This document shows positions 9,359 to 21,309 of a stretch of 64,000 nucleotides of DNA, in pieces (position 1 is the first letter of the stretch; every line of letters starts with the position of its first letter). Both the position numbers and the translations under genes were made by a program. Where the stretch lies: the NCBI RefSeq assembly GCF_003177035.1, contig NZ_CP029488.1, positions 2,480,001 to 2,544,000 on the forward strand, read 5' to 3'. This DNA comes from Salinisphaera sp. LB1 (GTDB lineage Bacteria > Pseudomonadota > Gammaproteobacteria > Nevskiales > Salinisphaeraceae). The notes beneath the pieces are model-generated. The model made no database searches. It worked only from the letters and a program-made list of their open reading frames with translations, and had not been told where the DNA came from.

Positions 9359-9685
9359 CTAATCGGTGCTCATGTCGATGTGCCGCGCCTGGTTATTGTG
9401 ATGATCGCAGATTTTTTCCTTGTGTCGGAGCGTCTGGCGATCGAGCTTGTCCACCATGCAGTCGATGGCGGCGTACATGTCGTCCTTGGTGGCCTCGGCA
9501 TGCAGGGTCGCACCGCGCAGTTGCACGGTGACTTCGGCCTTGTGCCGCAGTTTTTCGACTTCGAGAACCACTTCAGCGTCGAGCACATGATCGAAATGAC
9601 GCTCGATGCGTTCCATCTTTGAGGCCACGTACTGATGCAGTGCGTTCGTCATGTCGACGTGGTGGCCGGAGATGTTCAGGTTCAT
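9359..9685 (-). CDS. hpf: Ribosome hibernation promoting factor, short form
   Basis: Short HPF/YfiA-family protein, 108 aa, which binds the 30S decoding centre and promotes 100S dimers in stationary phase. The start MNLNISGHHVD at 9685 follows a strong AAGGAG 5 nt upstream, which decides against the longer upstream reading. The body shows the typical TVQLRGATLHAEATKDDMYAAIDCMVDKLDRQ helix-strand region. It lacks the C-terminal dimerisation domain of long HPF. It lies 53 bp after rpoN, the standard arrangement. Confidence 0.95.
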   Translation of the reverse strand: MNLNISGHHVDMTNALHQYVASKMERIERHFDHVLDAEVVLEVEKLRHKAEVTVQLRGATLHAEATKDDMYAAIDCMVDKLDRQTLRHKEKICDHHNNQARHIDMSTD

Positions 9686-9738
9686 CGCGTACTCCTTGGC
9701 AGCGTGTGTGGACGAACAAGGATTAACAGGCACCCAGC

Positions 9739-11189
9739 TTAGCTGACCTTACGGCGCCGCTCGTGCGAGGGCGGAATCGAAAGCGCTTCGCGGTATTTGG
9801 CCACCGTACGGCGCGCAACCTGTATGCCGTTGTCGAGCAGCGCCTCGGCGAGCTTGCTGTCGGACAGGGGCTTGTTCGGCGCCTCGCCGGCGACCATGCG
9901 CTTGATCATCGCCTGGATCGCCGTGGCCGAAGCCGAGCCGCCGTCGGTGGTGGATACGTGACTGGAGAAGAAATACTTGAGCTCGAAGATGCCGCGCGGC
10001 GTCTGCATGTACTTGTTGGCCGTCGCCCGGGATACGGTCGATTCGTGAATATCGAGTTGTTCGGCCACGTCGCGCAACACCAAAGGTTTCATTGCCTCTT
10101 CCCCATATTCCAGAAAAGCGCGCTGGGCTTCAACTATGCAGTGCGCCACCTCGAGCAGGGTGTCGTTGCGTGATTTGAGGCTGTTGAGGAAGAAGCGGGC
10201 CTCCTGCAGATGCGATTTCAGCGTGGTCTGATCGGCCGATTTGTCCGCGCGCTTGATCAGTGCCAGATACTGGCTGTTGATGCGCAGCCGGGGCGCGATA
10301 TCGGCGTTGAGCGCGACATGCCAGCCATTCGCAGTGCGCGTGACGAACACCTCGGGAATCACATAGTCGGATTCGTGCTGGCTGAACGCCTCGCCAGGAT
10401 GCGGTTGCAGGGTCTGGATCAGTTCGATGGCGGTCTCGAGATCGGCGCGCGTCACCGACAGCCGCCGCGCCAGGGCGTCGCGATTCGGATCGGCCAGTTG
10501 TTCCAGCGACTCGCGGTCCACCAGTGTCAGCGCGACCTCGCGCCCGGGCACATCGGCCGGCAGGCCGCGCAGCTGAATGGCGAGGCACTCGGCCAGGTTG
10601 CGGCCGGCCACACCGGGCGGGTCGAAATCCTGGATCTGGCGCAGCACCGCCTCGGCCTGTGCGGGCGCGATCTCGAACTCGTCGACGATACCCGGGCCGA
10701 TGTCGTCCCAATCCAGCAGCAGGCCGTTGCTGTCGATCGCATCGATGATCACGGCCGCGATCGCGCGCTGTTCGGGCGTGAACGGGTGCATGTCGGCCTG
10801 CCAGGTCAGGTGTGCATGAAGGTCGGGCGTGCTCGATAGGTTGGCCTGGCGGTAGTCCCAGTAGTCCTCGTCGTCGGCCGTGGGGGCGGGTGCGGCCGGT
10901 GCCGCGGAACCCGCGTAGATATCGTTCCAGTCGGCATCGACCGGCAGGTTTTCGGGAATCTCGCCGTCCTTGCCCGATGCCTGCTCGCGTTCGCTCTTTT
11001 GTGCTTCGATGGCCGCGTTGGTATCGATCTCGTCGTGGCCGTCGTCGGCCTCGAGCATGACGTTGGACTCCAGCGCATCCTGGATCTCGGTCTTGAGATC
11101 GAGCGTGGACAGCTGCAGCATCCGGATCGCCTGCTGCAATGCAGGCGTCATCGTCAGCGTCTGGCTCAAATTGAGGCTAAGTCCCTGCT

Positions 11190-11193
<4 letters not shown>
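9739..11193 (-). CDS. rpoN: RNA polymerase sigma-54 factor RpoN
   Basis: Sigma-54, 484 aa. The N-terminal activator-responsive region ([19 protein letters not shown]) is followed by an acidic linker rich in Asp/Glu/Ala (about 50-115), the core-binding region, the helix-turn-helix ([19 protein letters not shown]) and the C-terminal RpoN box [10 protein letters not shown]. It directs transcription dependent on enhancer-binding activators. It overlaps the lptB stop by 4 nt. Confidence 0.97.
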
Positions 11194-11950
<757 letters not shown>

Positions 11951-11951
<1 letters not shown>

Positions 11952-12499
11952 CAGGAACCGTTGTTTTTGGCGGGCTGGAGGGTGATATGTACGCGCTGGC
12001 CACTGCCCTGGCTGCGCTCGGCGTGCGTTGCGCCGGTATCGATGTTGTACGTGATGACCGGGCCGCGGATCCGGTCGCCGTTGCGGTTGACCACGGCGTC
12101 CCCCCGCAGGGTGATCACCGAGCTGGCGTTGCTGTATTCGATCTGGTTCGAATGTCCGGTCACGACTTCGTTATCGCTCGAATCGGGCTGTTTGTCGATA
12201 TGCGCCGGATTGCCGGTGAGCACGGCCCTGATCCGGCTGCGGTCCTTGAGCCGTGTGACCACGAGCTTGTTGCCGGTCAGCGTCAGCCCGCCGCGGGTGA
12301 GGTGCACGTTGCCGGTATAAGTACTTACGCCCGACTTCTGGGCGAAATCGGCGCTGTTGGAATGAATGTTGATGGGCAATGGCTGCGATTTGCCCGAGCC
12401 GGCCGCCTGCGCCAGGCCGGAGGCCAGCATCGCGGCCAGAATCGCCAGCGCGATCAGCATCGAACGCGTAGCGCGGCGATCAGGGCTTGTAGGTGACAT
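11951..12499 (-). CDS. lptA: Periplasmic LPS transport protein LptA
   Basis: LptA, about 182 aa, forms the periplasmic beta-jellyroll bridge for LPS between LptC and LptD. The protein begins with an arginine-containing n-region and a hydrophobic signal sequence ending near SGLAQA, followed by OstA-type repeats ([34 protein letters not shown]). An ATG at 12505 is equally possible, and one at 12460 would remove the positively charged n-region. The start overlaps the lptC end by about 20 nt. Confidence 0.92.
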
Positions 12500-13034
12500 G
12501 CACATTCTTGAGCAGATTCAGCTTGTTCGTATCCAGATTGATCCGCATACCGTCGCCGGTGACCTTTCGCCCCGGCTCGATGGCAGTGACGTGCGCATCC
12601 GACTCGACCCGGTTGATCCGGGGCCGCACCCAGGCGTGCGTCGTGGTCACCTTCACCACGTTCCCGTTCCCGCGCGGGTGATGGATGATCACGCCGTCGT
12701 AGAGATAGATATCATGCTGGCCGGCCGGGACGTGTCCCTTGTCGGCATGCAGGTTCCAATAGGTTTTCGTGTCTTTGACGTAGTGTACGTGAATATCGGA
12801 AAGGCGAGCCGAGTCGTCGGAAAAGTGCAGTGTTTGCGCGACCGTCATGCGATAAGCCAGCGCGCCCTGCGGCGACAGCTGATACACCGTGGCGCCTTGC
12901 ATGTAGTAGTCGCTGTTGTCGGGCGTGTGCACGGGACCGGGCCGGGACGACGAGTGCCGGAGTGTGCCCAGCCAGCTGCCGATCCCGAACAGGGCCGCAC
13001 AGACAAGCGCCAGCAGCACGCCGATCCGCAGCAC
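12480..13034 (-). CDS. lptC: LPS export protein LptC
   Basis: LptC, 184 aa, bitopic inner-membrane protein passing LPS from LptBFG to LptA. One N-terminal membrane anchor (residues 3-23, IGVLLALVCAALFGIGSWLG) precedes a periplasmic jellyroll domain with the family pattern AHVTAIEPGRKVTGDGMRI near the C-terminus. The start is a GTG one base after the kdsC stop. The order kdsD-kdsC-lptC-lptA-lptB is the standard one. Confidence 0.95.
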   Translation of the reverse strand: MLRIGVLLALVCAALFGIGSWLGTLRHSSSRPGPVHTPDNSDYYMQGATVYQLSPQGALAYRMTVAQTLHFSDDSARLSDIHVHYVKDTKTYWNLHADKGHVPAGQHDIYLYDGVIIHHPRGNGNVVKVTTTHAWVRPRINRVESDAHVTAIEPGRKVTGDGMRINLDTNKLNLLKNVHVTYKP

Positions 13035-13035
13035 G

Positions 13036-13560
13036 TCAGGGCGCCTCGCGCGCCGCGATGATCAGCTCGCAGGCTTCGCGCACGGCGCCGTGGCCGCCCG
13101 GTGCGGCGCTGACCCAGTGTGCGACCCTGCGGATCTCGGGGACGGCGTCGGCGACCGTCAGCGCCAGCCCCGCCGAGCGCATGATCTCGAGGTCCGGCAG
13201 GTCGTCGCCCATGACCGCGATCTGATCGGCGCGGAGCGCGCGCGCCTGGCGCAGTTCGGCCAGTTTCGCGGCCTTGTCGTCGCAGGCCATGTGCACTTCG
13301 GCCACGCCGAGACCGGCCAGCCGCGCGGCCACCGGCGGCGAGGGCCGGCCACTGATGACGGCGATCTCCACGCCGGCGCCGGCCAGACGCTTGAGGCCGA
13401 GACCGTCGCGGATATGCATGGTCTTGGTCTCGGCGCCATCCGGGCCGAGATAGAGCCGGCCGTCGGTCATCACGCCATCGACGTCGAACACGGCCAGACG
13501 GATGGCCGCGGCGCGCAGCGCGGGCGTGCGCGCGTCGTCCGGTTGGTCGAGAAACGTCAT
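13036..13560 (-). CDS. kdsC: 3-deoxy-D-manno-octulosonate 8-phosphate phosphatase
   Basis: KdsC, 174 aa, HAD-superfamily C0 phosphatase that releases Kdo from Kdo-8-phosphate in inner-core LPS synthesis. Motif I is AVFDVDGVMTDG with nucleophile Asp26 and general acid/base Asp28; motif II/III residues appear in VISGRPSPPV and MGDDLPDLEIM. It overlaps kdsD by an ATGA. Confidence 0.96.
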   Translation of the reverse strand: MTFLDQPDDARTPALRAAAIRLAVFDVDGVMTDGRLYLGPDGAETKTMHIRDGLGLKRLAGAGVEIAVISGRPSPPVAARLAGLGVAEVHMACDDKAAKLAELRQARALRADQIAVMGDDLPDLEIMRSAGLALTVADAVPEIRRVAHWVSAAPGGHGAVREACELIIAAREAP

Positions 13561-14534
13561 ATCACGCCCGCCCGCAGCAGATCCTGCATGTTGAGGGCGC
13601 CGATCGGGTGCGTGTCGGCGTCCACCACCATCAGCGCGCCGCCGCCGATGCGATGGGTTTCCAGCAGTCGCACGGCTTCGGCGGCGAGCATGGCCGGATC
13701 GACGGTCTTCGGCGCCCGCGTCATGTAGTCGGCGATCACCGCGCGTTTGATGTCCAGGTCGCGGTCCAGCGCCCGGCGTAGATCGCCGTCGGTGAACAGG
13801 CCGGTTAATCGGCCGTCGGCATCGACCACGCCGGTCATGCCCAGCCCCTTGGCGGTCATCTCCAGCAGTGCTTCCCGCATCATGGCGTTTTCGTCGACCA
13901 GCGGCAGCGCGTCGCCGGTGTGCATGACGTCGGCCACGGTGAGCAGCAGCCGCCGGCCGAGCGCGCCGCCGGGATGGCTGCGTGCAAAGTCCTCGGCAGT
14001 GAAGTTGCGCGCCTCGAGCAGGGCGATGGCCAGCGCGTCGCCCATGACCAGTGTGGCGGTGGTCGAGGCGGTGGGCGCCAGTTCCAGCGGGCAGGCCTCG
14101 ATCTCGACCGATATGTCCAGATGCACGTGGGCTCGGGTGGCGAGCGTCGATTCCGGCTTGCCGGTCATGGCGATCATGGGCACGCCGAGCCGGCCGAGCA
14201 GCGGCAGGATCGTGAGGATCTCGCCGGTTTCGCCGGAGTAGGACAGGGCGATGACCACGTCCTGGGCGGTGATCATGCCGAGATCGCCGTGGCTGGCCTC
14301 GCCCGGGTGCACGAAGAACGCCGGCGTGCCGGTCGAGGCCAGGGTGGCCGCCAGCTTGCCCGCGATGTGCCCGGACTTGCCCATGCCGGTGACGATCACA
14401 CGGCCGGTGCAGCGCATCATCAACTCGGCAGCCCGAGCGAATTCGCCGTCGATGCGGGATTCCAGCGCGGCAGCTGCGGCGGCTTCTATGGCAATGGTGC
14501 GCCGGCCGGCGGCGATCAGGGTTTCATTTTCCAT
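13557..14534 (-). CDS. kdsD: D-arabinose 5-phosphate isomerase
   Basis: KdsD, 325 aa, converts ribulose 5-phosphate to arabinose 5-phosphate for Kdo synthesis. An N-terminal SIS domain (about 35-185, GMGKSGHIAGKLAATLASTGTPAFF) is followed by two CBS domains (about 200-325, VMHTGDALPLV and DYMTRAPKTV). It is first in the minus-strand series. Its ATG lies only 9 bp from the end of the MITE-like element, so its promoter must lie in or at the edge of that element. Confidence 0.96.
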   Translation of the reverse strand: MENETLIAAGRRTIAIEAAAAAALESRIDGEFARAAELMMRCTGRVIVTGMGKSGHIAGKLAATLASTGTPAFFVHPGEASHGDLGMITAQDVVIALSYSGETGEILTILPLLGRLGVPMIAMTGKPESTLATRAHVHLDISVEIEACPLELAPTASTTATLVMGDALAIALLEARNFTAEDFARSHPGGALGRRLLLTVADVMHTGDALPLVDENAMMREALLEMTAKGLGMTGVVDADGRLTGLFTDGDLRRALDRDLDIKRAVIADYMTRAPKTVDPAMLAAEAVRLLETHRIGGGALMVVDADTHPIGALNMQDLLRAGVI

Positions 14535-14540
14535 CGCGGC

Positions 14541-14546
14541 ATTCTA
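14541..14546 (-). promoter_or_regulatory. Possible -10 element of kdsD at the MITE edge
   Basis: Read on the minus strand, TAGAAT spans the junction between the element (CTAG end) and the flanking ATT. It ends 6 bp before the kdsD ATG, so a transcript starting from it would be leaderless or nearly so. No convincing -35 was found at the right distance. Low-confidence motif match. Confidence 0.25.
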
Positions 14547-14844
14547 GGGCCTGTTGCCGTTTCGTTCGAGTCCGCGCCAAGCGCTGTTTTGCGGCAAGAC
14601 GAGGCGTAGCGAACGTGGCGTAGTGGTTCTACGTGAGAGAGCTACAACGCTGGATTGCCGTCGTGTCGTTAATCTTTGGGCGCTTGTCCCGAAGGGTTGG
14701 GCCGCCCATAAAAAAATTACTAGGGGCGCCCTGCGGCGTTGCAAGTCTGGGTCGTGGCACGCCCAGAGCCGGCGACTCGCGCCTTGCCGGACACGATTTG
14801 CGGTCTCCAACGCGGCGCTCGCACGAAACGGCAAAAGGCCCTAG
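14544..14844. mobile_element. MITE-like element with 22-bp terminal inverted repeats
   Basis: A 301-bp non-coding element bounded by CTAG at both ends. The terminal repeats CTAGGGCCTGTTGCCGTTTC at the left and its complement at the right match at 21 of 22 positions. Inner parts are also imperfectly complementary, with a CGGCAAGACGAGGCG stretch near 14593 answered by CGCGCCTTGCCG near 14779, so single strands could fold into a long hairpin. Neither strand encodes a plausible protein; the frames open across it are palindrome by-products. The CTAG ends could be part of the repeats or a 4-bp target duplication of the kind IS5-type transposases make. It fills most of the divergent spacer between kdsD and the ABC ATPase gene. 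Confidence 0.7.
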
Positions 14845-14894
14845 CGCAGCTGTGCCAGGATCCGGTCAACCGCACACCTGAGGCGGGGTTGAGG

Positions 14895-14923
14895 TTGGGA
14901 CGCCTGCACGCGGGGCGTATACT
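14895..14923 (+). promoter_or_regulatory. Candidate sigma-70 promoter of the ABC exporter operon
   Basis: TTGGGA (14895-14900) and TATACT (14918-14923) with a 17-bp spacer, 32 bp upstream of the ATPase start at 14956 and just outside the MITE-like element. Confidence 0.5.
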
Positions 14924-14955
14924 TCGCCGTCTTGCCCCGACCCAAATCCCATGCC

Positions 14956-15888
14956 ATGACCGATACGGCGATATCCTTTCGGGATGTCCAGAAGCGTTAT
15001 GCGACCACGCATGCGCTCAAGGGCGTGTCCTTCGATATCCGGCGCGGCGAATACTTCGGCCTACTGGGCCCGAACGGCGCCGGCAAATCCACATTGATCT
15101 CCATTACCGCTGGGCTGGCCCAGGCGACCTCCGGTTCGGTGGCGGTTCTGGGCCACGATGTCGTGGCCGACTACCGCGCTGCCCGCCGCGCGCTGGGCGT
15201 CGTGCCGCAGGAGCTGGTCTACGACCCGTTTTTCTCGGTCCGCGAAATGCTGCGCTTGCAGGCCGGTTATCAGGGCTGCGGCAAGGAAGTCTGGCCCTGG
15301 ATCGACGAACTGCTCGAGCGCCTCGAACTCGAGGACAAGGGCGCGGATTCCATCCGTCAGTTGTCCGGCGGCATGAAGCGCCGTGTGCTGATCGCGCAGG
15401 CGCTGGTGCACAAGCCGGAAGTGGTGATCCTCGATGAGCCGACCGCCGGCGTGGACGTCGAACTGCGGCGTACGCTCTGGAAGTTCACCCGCGAGCTCAA
15501 TCAGGCCGGCCATACCATCGTGCTGACTACGCACTACCTGGAAGAGGCCGAGGAACTGTGTGATCGCATCGCTATCCTCAACCACGGCGAGCTGCAGGTG
15601 CTGGAGGAAAAACAGGCGTTGCTGGATCGCCATCCCTACCGTTTTCTCTCGCTTGAATTGACCGGACAGGGGGGCGCGCTGCCCGCCGACGTCGAGCGGC
15701 TGGTGCAGGAGCGGCGCGGCGATACGCTCGATCTCAAATTGAGGCAGGGCGAGGATTTCATCGGCGACGTGATCGAAGGCATTCGCGACGCGGGCTATCG
15801 CATCACCGATGTGCATACCCGCGAGCCGTCGCTGGAGAATATTTTCGTCGAGCTGACGATGGATTCCGAAGACGAGGTGTCGGCATGA
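14956..15888 (+). CDS. yadG: ABC-2 type exporter ATP-binding protein (YadG-like)
   Basis: ATPase of an ABC-2 exporter, 310 aa from the ATG at 14956; an ATG 5 nt earlier is out of frame. Walker A GPNGAGKS is near residues 38-45, the signature QLSGGMKRRVLIAQAL near 135-150, Walker B VVILDEPTAGVD near 158-169. The C-terminal regulatory part (about 220-310) is typical of YadG/CcmA-like ATPases. Its stop overlaps the permease start by 4 nt. The substrate is unknown. In many gammaproteobacteria the mlaFEDCB phospholipid transporter sits upstream of ibaG-murA; here this pair takes that place. Confidence 0.88.
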   Translation: MTDTAISFRDVQKRYATTHALKGVSFDIRRGEYFGLLGPNGAGKSTLISITAGLAQATSGSVAVLGHDVVADYRAARRALGVVPQELVYDPFFSVREMLRLQAGYQGCGKEVWPWIDELLERLELEDKGADSIRQLSGGMKRRVLIAQALVHKPEVVILDEPTAGVDVELRRTLWKFTRELNQAGHTIVLTTHYLEEAEELCDRIAILNHGELQVLEEKQALLDRHPYRFLSLELTGQGGALPADVERLVQERRGDTLDLKLRQGEDFIGDVIEGIRDAGYRITDVHTREPSLENIFVELTMDSEDEVSA

Positions 15889-16640
15889 ACTGGCGCGGCT
15901 GCTACACACTCTTCATCAAGGAAGTGCGGCGCTTCTACAGCGTCATTCTCCAGACCGTGGGCGCGCCGGTGATTACCGCGCTGCTGTATATGGCGGTATT
16001 CGGCCAGGTGCTGGCCGGCCAGACCATCGAGGGCGTGCGCGCGGTGGAATTCCTGGTGCCGGGGCTGATGATGATGAGCATCATTCAGAACTCGTTTGCC
16101 AATACCTCGTCGTCGATCACCCAGTCCAAGATCATGGGCAACCTGGTGTTTCTGCTGATGACCCCGCTGTCGGCCTTCGAGATCTACCTGGCCTATATCG
16201 CGGCGTCACTGGTGCGCGCGGTGCTGGTCGCAATCGTGCTCTATATCGTGACCCAGTTCTTCGTGCACGTGCCGATCCACGACCCGCTGCTGATGCTGGC
16301 GATGTTGATCTTCTCCGGGGGCACCCTCGCGGTGATGGGGCTGATCGCCGGTATTGTCGCCAACAAGTTCGATCATCTGGCGGCATTCCAGAATTTCTTC
16401 ATCCTCCCGATGAGCTTTCTTTCGGGCGTGTTCTATTCCATTCACAATCTGCCGCCGTTCTGGCAGCAGGCGTCGTACTTCAACCCGTTCTTCTACATGA
16501 TCGACGGGTTTCGACACGGCTTCTTCGGGGTCGGCGACGCCAACCCGCTGGTCAGCCTGATCGTGGCGGCGGTGTTCTTTACGCTGGTGTCGGTGATCGC
16601 CATCACCATGCTCGCGCGCGGCTACAAGATCCGTGACTGA
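15885..16640 (+). CDS. yadH: ABC-2 type exporter permease (YadH-like)
   Basis: Inner-membrane ABC-2 permease, 251 aa, with about six hydrophobic segments, the conserved EFLVPGLMMMSIIQNSFANT stretch and the family motif LPMSFLSGVFYSIHNLPPFW toward the C-terminus. It pairs with the ATPase just upstream (4-nt overlap). Substrate unknown; YadGH-type exporters have no settled substrate in most species. Confidence 0.88.
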   Translation: MNWRGCYTLFIKEVRRFYSVILQTVGAPVITALLYMAVFGQVLAGQTIEGVRAVEFLVPGLMMMSIIQNSFANTSSSITQSKIMGNLVFLLMTPLSAFEIYLAYIAASLVRAVLVAIVLYIVTQFFVHVPIHDPLLMLAMLIFSGGTLAVMGLIAGIVANKFDHLAAFQNFFILPMSFLSGVFYSIHNLPPFWQQASYFNPFFYMIDGFRHGFFGVGDANPLVSLIVAAVFFTLVSVIAITMLARGYKIRD

Positions 16641-16972
16641 TGGGTATCCGGCGCGCGATGCCCGGGCGCCGGACCTGTCGCCGGTTCGCCCGGTGGGGTT
16701 TCGGCGCAGGTCCATCTGCCGCGAACATGCCGCAGCGAGCCCGAATGCCGGTATCGCGCCGCCGGATGTCGCGCCCGCGGTGTTTTCCCGGTACCCGTGT
16801 CTGTCAGGATGGCGTGACGCATGCCGCGGGCGGGCGGTGCCCGGCTTGATCGCAGTGCCGCCCGGATCGGCCGCTCGCGCCGTGTCACGGGATATCCGGC
16901 GCAGCGATGCGAGCCTTGTACGAAACATCGACAGGCTCTAGCATCTTGCGCCATTCATAGGAGGCCAGAGCC
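16641..16972. other. 332-bp spacer before ibaG: stem-loop and promoter only
   Basis: No credible gene. An 8-bp perfect stem (TCCGGCGC 16647-16654 with GCGCCGGA 16666-16673) lies just after the permease stop; it lacks a T-tract, so intrinsic termination is doubtful. The rest is GC-rich until the ibaG promoter. Confidence 0.5.
16916..16944 (+). promoter_or_regulatory. Candidate sigma-70 promoter of ibaG-murA-hisGD
   Basis: TTGTAC (16916-16921), 17-bp spacer, TAGCAT (16939-16944), followed by an AGGAGG ribosome binding site before the ibaG ATG. Confidence 0.45.
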
Positions 16973-19161
<2,189 letters not shown>

Positions 19162-19165
<4 letters not shown>

Positions 19166-20472
19166 GCATGCGGCGACTGGATACCGCTGCGGCGGATTTT
19201 GCGTCGCGTTTCGCGGCCCTGACCGACCGCGACAGCCCGGCCCAGACCGAGATCGACGCGCGGGCCGCGGCGATCATCGCCGACGTGCGCCGCCGCGGCG
19301 ACGAGGCCGTGCTCGAATATACCCGGACCCTGGATCGACGCCCCGATGTCGCGTTCGATGCGCTGGAAATTCCGCGGTCGCGCATGGCCGCGGCCCGCGA
19401 TGCGCTGGCGGTCGAGGATCGCCGTGCGCTCGAGGCCGCGGCCGATCGGATCGCCGCGTTCGCCGAATCGCAGAAGATTGCGCCCCTGCGTTACCACGAC
19501 GAGGACGGCAACGAACTCGGCCAGATTGTGCGCCCGATCGAGCGGGCCGGCGTCTACGCCCCCGGCGGCAAGGCGGCCTACCCCTCCAGCGTGTTGATGA
19601 ACAGCGTGCCGGCGAAAGTCGCGGGGGTGGCCGAAATCGTCCTGGTATCGCCGGCCCCGGAGGGCACGGTCAATGAATGGGTGCTGGCCGCGGCCGCGGT
19701 CGCCGGGGTGGATCGCTTTTTCACCATCGGGGGCGCCCAGGCCGTGGCCGCACTTGCCTATGGCACGTCACGCATCCCCGAAGTCGATAAGATCGTCGGC
19801 CCCGGCAATGCCTACGTCGCCTCGGCCAAGCGCCAGGTGTTCGGGCGCGTCGGCATCGAATCCGTAGCCGGCCCGTCGGAAGTGCTGATCGTCGCCGATG
19901 GCACGGGCAATCCGGACTGGGCCGCGCTCGACCTGTTCGCCCAGGCCGAGCATGACGAAATGGCCCGCGCCATCCTGGTCAGCCCCGATGCCGATTACCT
20001 TGCCGCGGTCGAAGCGGCCGTGGCGCGCCTGATCGACGACCAGCCGCGGGCGGCGATCATCCGGGCCGCGCTGGACGGCCACGGTGCCCTGATTCGTTGC
20101 GCCGATCTGGATGAGGCGATCGGCCTGGTCAACACCATCGCGCCCGAGCATCTGGAACTGGCGGTGGACGAACCGGAATCGCTGCTCGACGGCATCCGTC
20201 ATGCCGGGGCGATCTTCATGGGCCATCGCACGCCGGAAGCCTTCGGCGACTACTGCGCCGGGCCCAATCACGTGCTGCCGACCGGGCGTACGGCGCGGTT
20301 CTCCTCGGCGCTCGGTGCCTACGATTTCCAGAAGCGCATCTCGCTGGTCTCGGCCAGCGAGGCCGGGGCCCGGCGTCTGGCGCCGATTGCGGTGCGATTG
20401 GCCGAGGGCGAAGGGCTGCATGCGCACGCCGCCTCCGCCGCGGCGCGGGCGCAAGCTGCGAAGTCGGAGTGA
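19162..20472 (+). CDS. hisD: Histidinol dehydrogenase
   Basis: HisD, 436 aa, oxidises histidinol to histidine in two NAD-dependent steps with zinc. Signature segments are [53 protein letters not shown] and [10 protein letters not shown]. The start is GTG at 19162 (overlapping the hisG stop) or ATG at 19168. hisC, often next, is absent; the his genes end here. Confidence 0.97.
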
Positions 20473-20479
20473 CCCGAAC

Positions 20480-20509
20480 GGGGCGCAACGCTCGCCCCCG
20501 CGTCGTTTT
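20480..20509 (+). terminator. Weak possible terminator after hisD
   Basis: A 6-bp stem (GGGGCG 20480-20485, CGCCCC 20493-20498) with a short T run (GTTTTG) about six bases later. The T-tract is displaced, so intrinsic function is uncertain. Confidence 0.25.
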
Positions 20510-20558
20510 GCAGTCCGTGCCCCGGGGATGGTTGCACGCATTCGAGCGCGCACCGGCG

Positions 20559-20567
20559 TGCTATAGT
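20559..20567 (+). promoter_or_regulatory. Extended -10 promoter element of sspA
   Basis: TGCTATAGT at 20559-20567 is an extended -10 (TG-N-TATAGT). No good -35 is found at 16-18 bp, as is usual for extended -10 promoters. The sspA start is 86 bp downstream, preceded by AGGAAAC. Confidence 0.45.
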
Positions 20568-20653
20568 CGGGCGGACGATCACAGGCATCCGCGCGATGAC
20601 TCGCGCGCGGGCCGGCATTCCTGCCGCCCGCCGGTGTCGAACAGGAAACAAGT

Positions 20654-21283
20654 ATGGCTCGCCGTTCCTCGATTACTCTCTACAGCCACCCCAACTCGGT
20701 GCATAGTCATCGTGTCCGGTTGGTCATGGCCGAGAAGGGCGTGGCGAATTACGACGTCGTCGAATTGCGCGAGGACGAGCAGAGCGAGGACCTGATCGAT
20801 CTGAATCCGTACAACACGGTGCCGACGCTGGTCGATCGCGAGCTGGTGGTCTACGATCCGCGGATCATCGTCGAGTACATCGACGAGCGGTATCCGCATC
20901 CGCCGCTGATGCCGGTCGACCCGGTGCTGCGGGCCCAGTACCGGCTGGCGATCTTCCGCATGGAGTCCGATCTTTATGCGCTGTGCGAGGATCTGGAAGG
21001 CACGCCGGCGGTGGCCCGCAAGGCGCGCGCGCGCATGACCGAACTGTTGACCACGCTGGCCGCCGAATTCGCGCCCAAGCAATACATCGGCGAGGAATTC
21101 TCGCTCTTGGATTGTACGCTGGCGCCCATACTGTGGCGGCTGGATCATTATCAAGTGAGCCTGCCGGCCAGGCATGGCGAGCGGCTCGGGCAGTACGCCG
21201 CGCGATTGTTCGCGCGGCCGGCCTTCGAGGCGAGTCTGTCCGCCGAGGAAGCCGACATGCGACCGGCGCTGGCGGCGCACTGA
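20654..21283 (+). CDS. sspA: Stringent starvation protein A
   Basis: SspA, 209 aa, glutathione-transferase-fold protein that binds RNA polymerase and lowers H-NS-type silencing under stress in E. coli. The thioredoxin-like N-domain (ITLYSHPNSVHSHRVRLVMAEK) lacks a catalytic GST Cys/Ser, and the PHPPLMP segment of SspA is recognisable as YPHPPLMPVDPVLRAQYR. It forms an operon with sspB 26 bp downstream. Confidence 0.95.
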   Translation: MARRSSITLYSHPNSVHSHRVRLVMAEKGVANYDVVELREDEQSEDLIDLNPYNTVPTLVDRELVVYDPRIIVEYIDERYPHPPLMPVDPVLRAQYRLAIFRMESDLYALCEDLEGTPAVARKARARMTELLTTLAAEFAPKQYIGEEFSLLDCTLAPILWRLDHYQVSLPARHGERLGQYAARLFARPAFEASLSAEEADMRPALAAH

Positions 21284-21309
21284 GCCAACGACGACGAGGC
21301 GAAACCCGA

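Noticed and set aside
14544-14844. Open frames on both strands across the MITE-like element
   Set aside because: They mirror each other because the element is partly palindromic; neither resembles a transposase.
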